Position numbers and translations under genes: made by a program
DNA from: Actinomadura latina NBRC 106108
GTDB taxonomy: Bacteria > Actinomycetota > Actinomycetes > Streptosporangiales > Streptosporangiaceae
Assembly: GCF_001552195.1 (NCBI RefSeq)
Contig: NZ_BCQS01000035.1
Coordinates: 57,907-121,906, forward strand
Length of the DNA: 64,000 bases
Direction of reading: 5' to 3'
The notes under the pieces: generated by a model
The model's input: the letters and a program-made list of their open reading frames with translations, nothing else
What the model was told of the DNA's origin: nothing
Databases searched by the model: none
Part shown: piece after piece, positions 33,067 through 41,241 of the stretch
How positions within the stretch are numbered: position 1 is the first letter of the stretch
How the letters are laid out: every line of letters starts with the position of its first letter

Positions 33067-35205
33067 GTGCTGGAAGGGCGAGCCATCAACATCCACTCTT
33101 CGATGCTGCCGAGCGCAGTCCGCCCGCCCGTGCAGACCCTGATCATCGATAACTACGACTCGTTCACGCACAATCTCGTCCAGTATGTGGCGGAGGCGGG
33201 GGCCGAGCCCGTCGTCCTCCGCAATGACGAGGCGGAATGGAGCCCGGGGCTGCTGGATCCGTTCGACAACGTCATCATCTCGCCCGGCCCCGGCTCGCCG
33301 GAGCGGGCCGAGGACTTCGGGATCTGCGCGGACGTGATCAGGCACGCCCGGATTCCGCTCCTCGGGGTGTGCCTCGGGCACCAGGGCATCTGCCACCTGT
33401 TCGGAGGACGGGTCCGGCCTGCCCCGGAGGTCCGGCATGGGCTGCCCTCGTGGGTCGAGCACACGGGCGTCGATCTGTTCCGGGGCGTGCCGTCGCCGTT
33501 CTCGGCGGTGCGGTACCACTCGCTGGTCGTGGACGAGTTGCCGCCAGTGCTGGAGCCCGTGGCGTGGACGTCCGACGGCGTGCTGATGGGCGTGCGGCAC
33601 AAGGTGCGGCCGATATGGGGCGTCCAGTTCCACCCGGAGTCGGTGTGCACGGATCACGGCCGGCGGATCATCGCGAACTTCCTGGCCCGGAGCGGGCCGG
33701 TCGACGCGAAGCCGCGGCGCGGCGGGGCCGTGCCGGCGGAGCGGCCGAAGGCGTTCAAGGTGATCGCGCGGCGGCTCGGCACGCCGGTCGTGGCCGAGGA
33801 CGTCTTCGGTGCGCTGTTCGCCTCGTCCGGCCGGGCGTTCTGGCTGGACAGCAGCCGAACCGGCGAGCACGGCGGGCGGTTCTCGTTCATGGGGGACGCG
33901 AGCGGCCCGCTGGCGCGAGTCGCCACCTTCGACGTGGAAACGGGTGATCTGACCGTCGAGTCGGCGAGCGGGCGGGCGCACGTCGAGCGCGCGTCCTTCT
34001 TCGACTGGATCGACGCCGATGTGCGTGCGCACGCGGCGGAGGTCCCGGATCTGCCGTTCGGGTTCGCGCTCGGCTGGGTGGGATATCTCGGCTACGAGCT
34101 CAAGGCCGAGACCGGCGGCTCCCCGGCGCACCGCTCCCCGCACCCCGACGCGGCCATGGTCTTCGCCGACCGGGCCGTGGCGTTCGATCACGCGGACGGG
34201 GCCGTCCACCTGCTGGCGCTGTGCCCGGCCGGTGACGAGCGTGCGGCGCTGTCCTGGCTCGACGGCACCGAAGCGCGGCTGGCCGGGTTGCCCGCCCCCG
34301 AGGCGCCCGCCCCGCTCGCCGGGCCGTCCGGGCTGACGCTGCGGCACGGGCGCGGCCGCTACCTCGACAAGATCGCGGAATGCCGGCGGGAGATCATCGC
34401 CGGGGAGACCTACGAGGTGTGCCTGACCAACATGCTCACCGCTTCGGTGCGCGCCGACCCGTGGGACCTCTACCGCCGCCTGCGGCAGAGCGATCCGGTG
34501 CCGTTCGGGGCCCTGCTGCGATTCGGTGAGCTGTCGGTGCTCAGCTCCTCTCCCGAGCGCTTCCTGCGGGTGTCGGCGGGCGGAGAGGCCGAGTCCAAAC
34601 CGATCAAGGGCACCCGGCCGCGCTCGCCCGACCCGGCCGAGGACCGGCGGCTGTGCGCCGAACTGGCGCGCAGCGTCAAGGACCGCGCCGAGAACCTCAT
34701 GATCGTCGATCTCGTCCGGCACGACCTCGGCGGCGTCGCCGAGGCCGGGTCGGTCACCGTCGACCCGATCTTCGACGTGGAGAGCTACACGACCGTCCAC
34801 CAGCTGGTGAGCACGGTGCGGGCCAGGCTCCGCCCGGACGTCTCGGCGGTCCGGTGCGTGCGGGCGGCGTTCCCGGGCGGCTCCATGACAGGAGCGCCGA
34901 AGATCCGCACGATGCGGATCATCGACCGCCTGGAGGAGGGGCCGCGCGGCGTGTACTCCGGCGCCATCGGCTACTTCTCGCTGTCCGGGGCGGCCGACTT
35001 CAGCATCGTGATCCGCACGGCCGTCGCCTCGGGCGGGCGGATCGAGTTCGGCATCGGCGGCGCCATCACCGCGCTGTCGGACCCGGCCGCCGAGTTCGCG
35101 GAGACCGCGGTCAAGGCCGCCCCGCTGCTCCGCCTGCTCGATGCCTCCTTCCCCGGCCTTCCCGGCGCTCCGGTCTCCGAGGCGGCCCTCGTGGGCGAGG
35201 CCTGA
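33067..35205 (+). CDS. pabAB: Aminodeoxychorismate synthase, fused PabA-PabB
   Basis: 712 residues if GTG 33067 is used; ATG 33103 and GTG 33130 are alternatives, the latter giving a family-like start QTLIIDNYDSFTHNLVQ. The N-terminal class I glutaminase (to about 210) has the nucleophile in GVCLGHQGICHLFGG and His/Glu in QFHPES. The chorismate-binding domain (about 240-700) has SKPIKGTRPRS, where the lysine marks aminodeoxychorismate synthase rather than anthranilate synthase, and FPGGSMTGAPKIRTM. It converts chorismate and glutamine to 4-amino-4-deoxychorismate for p-aminobenzoate. No pabC lyase is nearby. Fused forms serve folate or PABA-derived antibiotics; no antibiotic genes are visible, so folate is likelier. 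Confidence 0.95.
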   Translation: MLEGRAINIHSSMLPSAVRPPVQTLIIDNYDSFTHNLVQYVAEAGAEPVVLRNDEAEWSPGLLDPFDNVIISPGPGSPERAEDFGICADVIRHARIPLLGVCLGHQGICHLFGGRVRPAPEVRHGLPSWVEHTGVDLFRGVPSPFSAVRYHSLVVDELPPVLEPVAWTSDGVLMGVRHKVRPIWGVQFHPESVCTDHGRRIIANFLARSGPVDAKPRRGGAVPAERPKAFKVIARRLGTPVVAEDVFGALFASSGRAFWLDSSRTGEHGGRFSFMGDASGPLARVATFDVETGDLTVESASGRAHVERASFFDWIDADVRAHAAEVPDLPFGFALGWVGYLGYELKAETGGSPAHRSPHPDAAMVFADRAVAFDHADGAVHLLALCPAGDERAALSWLDGTEARLAGLPAPEAPAPLAGPSGLTLRHGRGRYLDKIAECRREIIAGETYEVCLTNMLTASVRADPWDLYRRLRQSDPVPFGALLRFGELSVLSSSPERFLRVSAGGEAESKPIKGTRPRSPDPAEDRRLCAELARSVKDRAENLMIVDLVRHDLGGVAEAGSVTVDPIFDVESYTTVHQLVSTVRARLRPDVSAVRCVRAAFPGGSMTGAPKIRTMRIIDRLEEGPRGVYSGAIGYFSLSGAADFSIVIRTAVASGGRIEFGIGGAITALSDPAAEFAETAVKAAPLLRLLDASFPGLPGAPVSEAALVGEA

Positions 35206-35246
35206 AAGGACCGTTGTGCCGTGTGCACACCGTGGGGGTACGGGCC

Positions 35247-35282
35247 GGGGGCGGGACGGGAGCGCGATACCGCCCCGCCCCC
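35247..35282. terminator. Bidirectional terminator between pabAB and GH74
   Basis: GGGGGCGGG (35247-35255) pairs with CCCGCCCCC (35274-35282), 18-nt loop, between two convergent genes; TCTCGTC follows. Confidence 0.65.
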
Positions 35283-35288
35283 CTCTCG

Positions 35289-37979
35289 TCACTCGCCGTC
35301 GCAGGCGGGAGTGACGGGCTCGGCCGAACCGTTGCCGATGAACCCGAACGTTGTGCTGGCGCCGGGCGCCAGCGTCCCGTTCCAGGACTCGTTCGCCGCG
35401 CTGACCGCCGCACCGGACTGCGTCACCTTGGCACCCCAGGATTGGGAGACGGTCTGGCCGCCGCCGAACGTCCAGAAGACCTTCCATGCGCTGGTCGCGG
35501 ACGTCCCGGTGTTCTTGACGGTGACCTCGCCCTGGAAGCCGCCTCCCCACGACCCGGTCGTCTTGTAGGTGGCCGTACAGCCGCCGTCGGACGGCGGCGG
35601 AGTGGTCGGCGGCTCGGTGGTGGGCGGCTCGGTGGTGGGCGGGTCGCTGGTGACCGGCGGACTCGTCGGCGTCGTGTCGGAGGTATCGCCGTAGACGATG
35701 CCCCGCCCGTTCGTGCCCAGGTAGACACGCCCGTAGACGCGGGGATCACCGGTCAGCGCCTCGCCGGCGTTGCCGTACTGGTGCCGGTCATCGTTGATGC
35801 GCGTCCAGGTACCGCCCGCATCGTTCGATCGGAACAGGCCGGTCACGCCGTTGACCGTCCCGACCAGGTAGACCGCCGGGTAGCTCGCGCCGGGAGCGGC
35901 CTTTCCGAACCCGACGTTCACGGCCTTGGAAATGGTCGCGGCCTTGGTGAAGCTCGCGCCCGAGTCGGTCGAATGGAACAGCCCGGTGTCGCCCGCGAGC
36001 CAGATGTCGCCCTCCTTGCCCGGCAATGCCTTGAAGTGGACGCCGCTGGACGGCAGCCCGGACGCCGCCGTAGCAGCGAACGACTGACCGCCGTTCGCGC
36101 TGACGTAGAACTTGCCTCCGGAGAACGCGTAGAACTTGCTCGCGTTCACCCGATCGGCCTCGACGATCGCGTTCGCGGGTACGCCGGACGACTGGCTCCA
36201 GCTGTTACCGAACCCGACCGAATACACGACCTGCTGGCCGCCGTCACCGGGTGCCCACACGAAACGGCTCCCGTCCGCCGCCGCCGCGACGGTGCCGCCA
36301 TTGTTGACGCCGCCGGGCTCGGTGCCCTGGAACCAGTTGGCCCCGGCGTCGGTCGAGAACGCCACATGGCTGTCGCCGGGGCGATCCGAATCGGTGAAGT
36401 TGCCCGCCCGCACCATCACGCTCGGCCTGCCCTCGGCATAGTCGAGGCTGGTGGTACTGGTGAACACGGGCTGCGTGAACATCGTCGAAGGAACCGACCC
36501 GAGATCGGTGTGCCGGAATCCGCCGATGTCCCCGAGCCCGCTGACCAGCGGCGCCCCGGACGGCGGGCTGATCAGGTCGAGGACGGCGGTCTCCTCCAGT
36601 CCCTTCACCATCGGCTTGATAGTGATCTTGCTTCCCGCGTCCCACCGGGTGAGGTTCTCGGTGCCGTAGATCGTGGCGCCCGTCCCGTACATGAGCCGGT
36701 CCGAGTCGAACGGGTCGATCTCGACCGACTCGTTCATCCACCCGAGCTTCGGCGTGACCTCGGGCGGCGAGGGGTTGGTCCCGAACGTCAGCCAGGGCAC
36801 TTCGGAGACGTCCTGGTCGTAGCGGAAGCTGCGGCCCGGGTAGCTCGTCCAGTCCCAGATCCGCGTCCAGGTCGCACCGCCGTCGGTGCTCCGCCACATG
36901 ATCATGTCCGGCCACCAGGACACCTGCGTGGCCACCATCAGCGTCCCCGGGTGCTGCCGGTCGACGGTCAGCCCGCTGTACCCGAAGTAGTCGTCGGAAC
37001 TACTGGACGGAATAGGGCTGATCTGCGTCCAGGCGCCCGACTGCGTGTCGAACTTCCACACGTCGCCCTTGGCTCCGCTGTAGGGGCCGGCCGTGTCGCT
37101 CGTAGCGATGTAGAGCGCGTGGCCGGCCGCGTCCAGCACGCCCTTGTGGGCGATGTACCCGGTCGGCTGCCCCGGCACCGGCTCCCAGGTCGCACCCGCG
37201 TCCGTACTCCGGTAGACGGTGTTCTCCTTGTCCGCCACCCCCGCATAAATCGTCTTGGTGGGCGAACCCGCCGTCCCGCTGCTCTCATCGAACGTCACCC
37301 AGACGACCCCGGGCCGATGACTGCCATACCCGGTGGAGTCGCCGGGGTCATCCGAATAGTCGCCGGGATTGGTGAAGGCGTTCACTTTCGCCCACGTCAC
37401 ACCCCGGTCGGTGCTCCGCCAAAGCCCATGCCCCTCGGGCGTCCCCATGTAGAGCACCCGGTTGTCATTGGGATCGACCGCGAGCCGTTCCCCCATGCCT
37501 CGCCCCGGCATGTTCCCGCCGAGCTTGAACGGCAGTTCCGTCGCCTGCCAGGTCTTGCCCCGGTCGGCCGACCGCAGCACGGCCCCATTGTTGGGATCCC
37601 AGTCATTGGTGTACATCCCGACCGCCGCATAGACCCGGTCCGCGTCCACGGGATCAGCGGCGATGCTGATGACGCCGTTGTACCCCCACTTGTCCCAGCC
37701 GACCCAGTCCAGCAGGGGAGTCCACTGCTTGCCGGACTGATCCCACCGATAGGCCCCGCCGATGTCGGTACGCGCGTAGACGAGGTTCTTCTCCTTCCGG
37801 CTGAAGACGATGCCGGGCACGAACCCGCCCCCGTCGATCCGCACGTTCTTCCACGTGTACGTCTCGGCCGCCGCCGCTGGACGGACCGCGATGGCCACCA
37901 CCGCCGCCATCGAGGCGACCAGCGCCAGAGCCGCCACCACGGCCGCCGCGGCACCGCCGAACGATCTTCGTATGGGCAT
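35289..37979 (-). CDS. Secreted GH74 xyloglucanase with CBM2
   Basis: 896 residues from ATG at 37979, with AGGAGGAGG just upstream. Signal peptide 1-38 (RRSFGG, then about 25 hydrophobic residues, cleavage near AAAA-ETY). GH74 twin beta-propeller about 40-760 with many BNR/Asp-box motifs (STDRGVTWAK, STDGGATWTR, SNDAGGTWTR) and the family start LVYARTDIGGAYRWD, which contains a catalytic-type Asp. A Pro/Thr linker (about 765-800) is followed by a cellulose-binding CBM2 about 801-896 with paired cysteines. By family it cuts xyloglucan or related beta-1,4-glucans outside the cell. A LacI-type palindrome lies 35 bp upstream of the start. Confidence 0.96.
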   Translation of the reverse strand: MPIRRSFGGAAAAVVAALALVASMAAVVAIAVRPAAAAETYTWKNVRIDGGGFVPGIVFSRKEKNLVYARTDIGGAYRWDQSGKQWTPLLDWVGWDKWGYNGVISIAADPVDADRVYAAVGMYTNDWDPNNGAVLRSADRGKTWQATELPFKLGGNMPGRGMGERLAVDPNDNRVLYMGTPEGHGLWRSTDRGVTWAKVNAFTNPGDYSDDPGDSTGYGSHRPGVVWVTFDESSGTAGSPTKTIYAGVADKENTVYRSTDAGATWEPVPGQPTGYIAHKGVLDAAGHALYIATSDTAGPYSGAKGDVWKFDTQSGAWTQISPIPSSSSDDYFGYSGLTVDRQHPGTLMVATQVSWWPDMIMWRSTDGGATWTRIWDWTSYPGRSFRYDQDVSEVPWLTFGTNPSPPEVTPKLGWMNESVEIDPFDSDRLMYGTGATIYGTENLTRWDAGSKITIKPMVKGLEETAVLDLISPPSGAPLVSGLGDIGGFRHTDLGSVPSTMFTQPVFTSTTSLDYAEGRPSVMVRAGNFTDSDRPGDSHVAFSTDAGANWFQGTEPGGVNNGGTVAAAADGSRFVWAPGDGGQQVVYSVGFGNSWSQSSGVPANAIVEADRVNASKFYAFSGGKFYVSANGGQSFAATAASGLPSSGVHFKALPGKEGDIWLAGDTGLFHSTDSGASFTKAATISKAVNVGFGKAAPGASYPAVYLVGTVNGVTGLFRSNDAGGTWTRINDDRHQYGNAGEALTGDPRVYGRVYLGTNGRGIVYGDTSDTTPTSPPVTSDPPTTEPPTTEPPTTPPPSDGGCTATYKTTGSWGGGFQGEVTVKNTGTSATSAWKVFWTFGGGQTVSQSWGAKVTQSGAAVSAANESWNGTLAPGASTTFGFIGNGSAEPVTPACDGE

Positions 37980-38013
37980 GAAGCCTCCTCCTGATCCCGG
38001 TGACTGGAGGCTG

Positions 38014-38029
38014 ATCGAAGCGCTTCGAT
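38014..38029. promoter_or_regulatory. LacI-type operator upstream of GH74
   Basis: ATCGAAGCGCTTCGAT is a perfect 16-bp palindrome with the central CG typical of LacI-family sites. It lies 35 bp before the GH74 start codon. Its flanks differ from the GAGAGCGCTCTC sites near GH16, suggesting another repressor or a degenerate common one. Confidence 0.7.
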
Positions 38030-38123
38030 TCGTCAACGCCGTTCACCCCCGTCCACGCCTCGGCCCGCTCACCAGCGCGAACGGACGGCCGCGCGTGAAA
38101 ACCCGCGAAAATGCGGGTCAGGC

Positions 38124-38444
38124 GTGTTCGAGGGAGGCGCGGGCCCGCCGCGCGGCCTGGCGGGTGTCACCCGGCTGGAGGACAAGGCGCCAGGGCGCCT
38201 GGTTCGGGTCGATCCGGCGTACACGTCGCAGACCTATAACGCGTGCGGGTACCGCGCACCGGGCAACCGCGAGAGCCAAGCGGTGTTCCGATGCGTCGCC
38301 TGCGGGCACCGGGCCAACGCCGACGTCAACGCCGCCCGCAACATCAAAGACACCGCCGTGGGACGCACGGTGGCCGCGCGGGGAGGCACGCCGTCGGGCG
38401 GGCCGGTGAACCGCGAACCTCAACCCGCTCTCCTCTCCGTATAG
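38124..38444 (+). pseudogene. TnpB (IS605 OrfB-type) C-terminal remnant
   Basis: About 106 codons show only the last part of a TnpB RNA-guided nuclease: LEDKAPGRLVRVDPAYTSQT, a zinc ribbon, FRCVACGHRANADVNAARNI with the final RuvC Asp, and the usual tail GGPVNREPQPALLSV. The N-terminal 280 or so residues and two RuvC acidic residues are missing, and the first zinc Cys is replaced (QTYNACGY instead of a CxxC). It is therefore inactive. The start given (GTG 38124) is arbitrary. It lies between GH74 and a methyltransferase gene, marking a past insertion. Confidence 0.85.
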
Positions 38445-38486
38445 GGACGAGTTGGAATCCCCCGCCTTCAGGCAGGGGAGGACGTC
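38445..38486 (+). mobile_element. IS605-type right end with stem-loop
   Basis: Just past the tnpB remnant, CCCCGCC-TTCA-GGCAGGGG (38459-38478) forms the short imperfect hairpin seen at right ends of actinobacterial IS200/IS605 (IS1341-like) elements, followed by AGGACGTCAA. In intact elements this is the 3' end of the guide (omega) RNA scaffold, and DNA after it supplies the guide. The left end is not recognisable. Confidence 0.6.
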
Positions 38487-38581
38487 AAGGCGACGGCACT
38501 CACGAGCACGCCCGCGCGCGACCCGGGGGCGGGGGCTCCTGGGGCTTGGCCGCCGAAGGCGGGTGCGCGAGGAGCGCGGGG

Positions 38582-39403
38582 CTACGGCTTCCGGCCGACG
38601 GCGCAGTAGCCGGACACCTCGGCGGGCTCGCCCCAAGGCGTGGCCTCGGGGCGCCAGCGGGACATCGACACCAGGCCGGGCTCCAGCAGGTCCAGACCGT
38701 CGAAGAAGCGGAGGATCTGGTCCCTGGTGCGGGGCGTGAGCGTCTCGGCGGCCTTCTCGTTCCAGGCGTCCTGGGCTTCGGCGTTCGCCTCGGTCGCGGT
38801 CTGGTCGCCGAGGTCGAACGTGGCGTGGGTGAGGGCCAGGTAGCTGCCCGCGGGGACGGCGTCCAGCAGGCGCATCACGACCCGGTGCACCTGGTCGAAA
38901 TCCGGGACGAAATGCAGGATCCCCAGCAGCATGATCGCGATGGGCCGGCCGAAGTCCAGAGTCCCGGCCGCGGCGGCCAGGATCTTGTCGGGTTCGCGCA
39001 GGTCGGCGTCGATGTAATCGCACGCGCCCTCCGGGCTGCTCGCCAGCAGCGCCTGAGCGTGCGCCAGCACCAGCGGATCGCTGTCGACGTAGACGATGCG
39101 GGATTCGGGCGCCACCCGCTGCGCGACCTCGTGCGTGTTGTCCATGGTCGGCAGCCCGGTACCGATGTCGAGGAACTGCCGGACGCCCGCCTCGCCCGCC
39201 AGATGGCGGACCGCGCGGCCGAGGAAGGCCCGGTCGGTCCGGGCGATGCTGATGATCTCGGGGAAGAGCCGCTGGTACTGGTCGCCCATCTCACGGTCGA
39301 CGGGGTAGTTGTCCTTGCCGCCGAGGAAGTAGTTCCACACGCGGGCCGAGTGCGGCACGGTCGAATCGATGTACGGGGAGGGCTTCTCGGCCACGGCGAC
39401 CAT
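38582..39403 (-). CDS. SAM-dependent methyltransferase, SAV2177/DUF574 family
   Basis: 273 residues, same length and motifs as 15093-15914: SARVWNYFLGGKDNYPVDRE, FLDIGTGLPTMDNTHEVAQR, IVYVDSDPLVLAHAQALL and C-terminal RWRPEATPWGEPAEVSGYCA. Here it is a single gene without a coupled XRE regulator. Start ATG at 39403; an in-frame start upstream has no better signal. Substrate unknown. Confidence 0.93.
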   Translation of the reverse strand: MVAVAEKPSPYIDSTVPHSARVWNYFLGGKDNYPVDREMGDQYQRLFPEIISIARTDRAFLGRAVRHLAGEAGVRQFLDIGTGLPTMDNTHEVAQRVAPESRIVYVDSDPLVLAHAQALLASSPEGACDYIDADLREPDKILAAAAGTLDFGRPIAIMLLGILHFVPDFDQVHRVVMRLLDAVPAGSYLALTHATFDLGDQTATEANAEAQDAWNEKAAETLTPRTRDQILRFFDGLDLLEPGLVSMSRWRPEATPWGEPAEVSGYCAVGRKP

Positions 39404-39460
39404 CTCCTGATCCAGAATGGTGATCTAGAAGCCACCATGGTCGCTCAGTTCGGTGATCAC

Positions 39461-39492
39461 CGCCATGGCCCTGAGGCGCCATGGCCCTGAGG
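39461..39492. repeat. 16-bp perfect tandem duplication
   Basis: CGCCATGGCCCTGAGG at 39461-39476 is repeated at 39477-39492, in the gap between the methyltransferase start and the GH16 terminator. Confidence 0.95.
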
Positions 39493-39504
39493 CGGGCCGG
39501 TGCG

Positions 39505-39538
39505 GCCCACCGTCCGGCGCGTCGGCCGGACGGTGGGC
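39505..39538. terminator. Terminator after the GH16 gene
   Basis: A 14-bp perfect stem, GCCCACCGTCCGGC with GCCGGACGGTGGGC, and a 6-nt loop, 12 bp beyond the GH16 stop codon. No T-run, as is usual in high-GC actinomycetes. Confidence 0.8.
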
Positions 39539-39549
39539 GCTGGGAGCCG

Positions 39550-40950
39550 TCAGCCGGCGAAGGTGAACCAGTTGAGGTTGACGAAGTCGGCCGGCTGGCC
39601 GCTGCTGAAGGTGATGTAGACGGTGTGCTTCCCGGTCACGCCGGACATGTTGGCGGGTACCGTCCGCCAGGTCTGCCAGCCGCCGGTGTTGCCGACGGCG
39701 AACTCGCCGAGCACCTGGCCTGTCGGGCTGTCCAGCCGCGCCTGGACCAGGCCGCTGACACCGGCGGGCGCGCCGGAGGCCACTCGGGCCTTGAACTGGG
39801 TCGCCGGGGTGCCGCCGAAGTCGACGTTGTCGTAGCGCAGCCAGTTGCCGTTGTCGATGTAGCCGACGTCCTGGCCGCCTCCGCTGTCGGACGTGGTCTC
39901 AAGCTGGGTGCCCGACTGGGCCTGGTAGCTCTCGGCCTGGATGGTCGAGCGGGCGTCGACCGTGCCGCCCGTCGGGGGCGGGGTCGTGGACCCTCCGCCG
40001 CCGCTCTGCCAGACCGCGACGTAGTCGACGAGCATGGGACGTCCCGAGACGGTCTCCGCGGTCGGCGTGCCGATGCCGGCGACCCCGTTGGGGAACGCGC
40101 CGCCCATGGCCAGGTTGAGCAGCAGGAAGTAGCCGGCGTGCCCGGTCATGTTCGACCACGTGGTGGCGTCGAGCTGGTTCTGGCCGATGCTGTGGAACTG
40201 CTGGCCGTCCACGTACCAGCGCAGCTGGTTGGGGCTGACGCTGCGGTCCCACTCGAAGCGGTAGGTGTGCATCGCCGACTGGCAGGACGATCCCGGGCAG
40301 GCGCGGCTGGCGCCGAGCCCGCTGGTCTCGTTGCACGCCCCGCCGGGGTTGACGCCGCAGTGCAGGACGCCCCAGACGGAGTTGATCCCGTTGACGTTCT
40401 CCATGATGTCGAACTCGCCGACGGCCGGCCAGTTCTGGTAGTTGCCGCGGTACGGGGAGCCCAGGGCCCAGAACGCGGGCCAGTAGCCGAGGGCCTGGTT
40501 ACCGGTGACGTTGGGCATCTGGATGCGTCCCTCGATGCGCAGGACGCGGCCGTCGGCGGGCTTGAAGTCGGTGCGCCGGGTCTCGACGCGGGCCGACGTC
40601 CACTCGCCCGAACCGGACTTGATCGGGGTGATCCGCAGGTTGCCGCCGCCGTCCAGGCTGACGTTGGCGGGGTCGGCGGTGTACCGCTGGATCTCGCCGG
40701 TTCCCCAGTTGCCGGGACCGCCGGGATAGCTGTGGCCGGTGTCGATGATCCAGTTCGAGGACGAGGGGAGCGCGCCGGACGAGCCGTTGAAGTCGTCGCT
40801 CCAGACCAGGCTCCAGCCGTCCGGGGGCGGCGGGACGGACGCGCCGGCCGTCGGCGACATCACGGCGGTCGCGATCGCCGCCGGGAGCGCGGCGGCGAGG
40901 ACGGCGAGGACGGACCTTCGCCAGAGGCGGGGACGTCTCGATGGGGTCAT
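39550..40950 (-). CDS. Secreted GH16 beta-1,3-glucanase with C-terminal CBM6
   Basis: 466 residues. Signal peptide 1-37 (twin Arg start PSRRPRLWRRS, hydrophobic stretch, cleavage near AGA-SVP). GH16 domain about 45-315 with catalytic motif GEFDIMEN: nucleophile E179, D181, acid/base E184; WPAFWALG upstream. A Gly/Ser/Thr/Pro linker about 316-330 precedes a CBM6 (IQAESYQAQSGTQLETT to VNLNWFTFAG). The EFDIMEN form fits laminarinase-type endo-1,3-beta-glucanase. It faces the sugar-uptake operon across shared LacI-type operators, so it should release oligosaccharides imported by that operon. Confidence 0.95.
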   Translation of the reverse strand: MTPSRRPRLWRRSVLAVLAAALPAAIATAVMSPTAGASVPPPPDGWSLVWSDDFNGSSGALPSSSNWIIDTGHSYPGGPGNWGTGEIQRYTADPANVSLDGGGNLRITPIKSGSGEWTSARVETRRTDFKPADGRVLRIEGRIQMPNVTGNQALGYWPAFWALGSPYRGNYQNWPAVGEFDIMENVNGINSVWGVLHCGVNPGGACNETSGLGASRACPGSSCQSAMHTYRFEWDRSVSPNQLRWYVDGQQFHSIGQNQLDATTWSNMTGHAGYFLLLNLAMGGAFPNGVAGIGTPTAETVSGRPMLVDYVAVWQSGGGGSTTPPPTGGTVDARSTIQAESYQAQSGTQLETTSDSGGGQDVGYIDNGNWLRYDNVDFGGTPATQFKARVASGAPAGVSGLVQARLDSPTGQVLGEFAVGNTGGWQTWRTVPANMSGVTGKHTVYITFSSGQPADFVNLNWFTFAG

Positions 40951-41047
40951 GGCGGGGGACCTCCAGAGCGGGGGGTGGGAGCAGGCGCGGGGTGCCTGCC
41001 TCTGGTGGGGCCAATGTCGCGTGCCGGGAACGGTCCGTCAAGACCTA

Positions 41048-41061
41048 AGAGAGCGCTCTCT
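41048..41061. promoter_or_regulatory. LacI operator 1, upstream of GH16
   Basis: AGAGAGCGCTCTCT, a perfect 14-bp palindrome, lies 98 bp before the GH16 start. It shares the core GAGAGCGCTCTC with operator 2. Confidence 0.8.
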
Positions 41062-41146
41062 GAATGGCCTCGAAGTATCGCGGCACCTTTCACCAGGAAC
41101 TATGCCCGTTCTAACACCTCTCATGTTCTTCGGGGAAATCGCTCTC

Positions 41147-41175
41147 TTGACACGTACGGCTGCTGAAGCCATCCT
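41147..41175 (+). promoter_or_regulatory. Sigma-70-type promoter of the sugar-uptake operon
   Basis: TTGACA (41147-41152), 17-nt spacer, CATCCT (41170-41175). The -35 is consensus, the -10 fair. Operator 2 begins 5 nt after the -10 and so overlaps the expected transcription start. Confidence 0.65.
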
Positions 41176-41179
41176 CTGC

Positions 41180-41191
41180 GAGAGCGCTCTC
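41180..41191. promoter_or_regulatory. LacI operator 2, at the start of the sugar-uptake operon
   Basis: GAGAGCGCTCTC, a perfect 12-bp palindrome identical in core to operator 1, about 50 bp before the binding-protein start. Its position over the initiation site fits direct repression. Confidence 0.82.
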
Positions 41192-41241
41192 TCGACCCCC
41201 GATCGCGGGTTGATCCCCGCAACCACTCCCCGAGGACAGCC

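Noticed and set aside
33067..35205. PABA-derived antibiotic cluster marker
   Set aside because: No PKS, NRPS or pabC genes in view; a folate role is enough to explain the fusion.
39461..39492. NcoI-like palindromic site as operator
   Set aside because: The palindromic CCATGG is only part of a 16-bp direct duplication; no matching site near a promoter.
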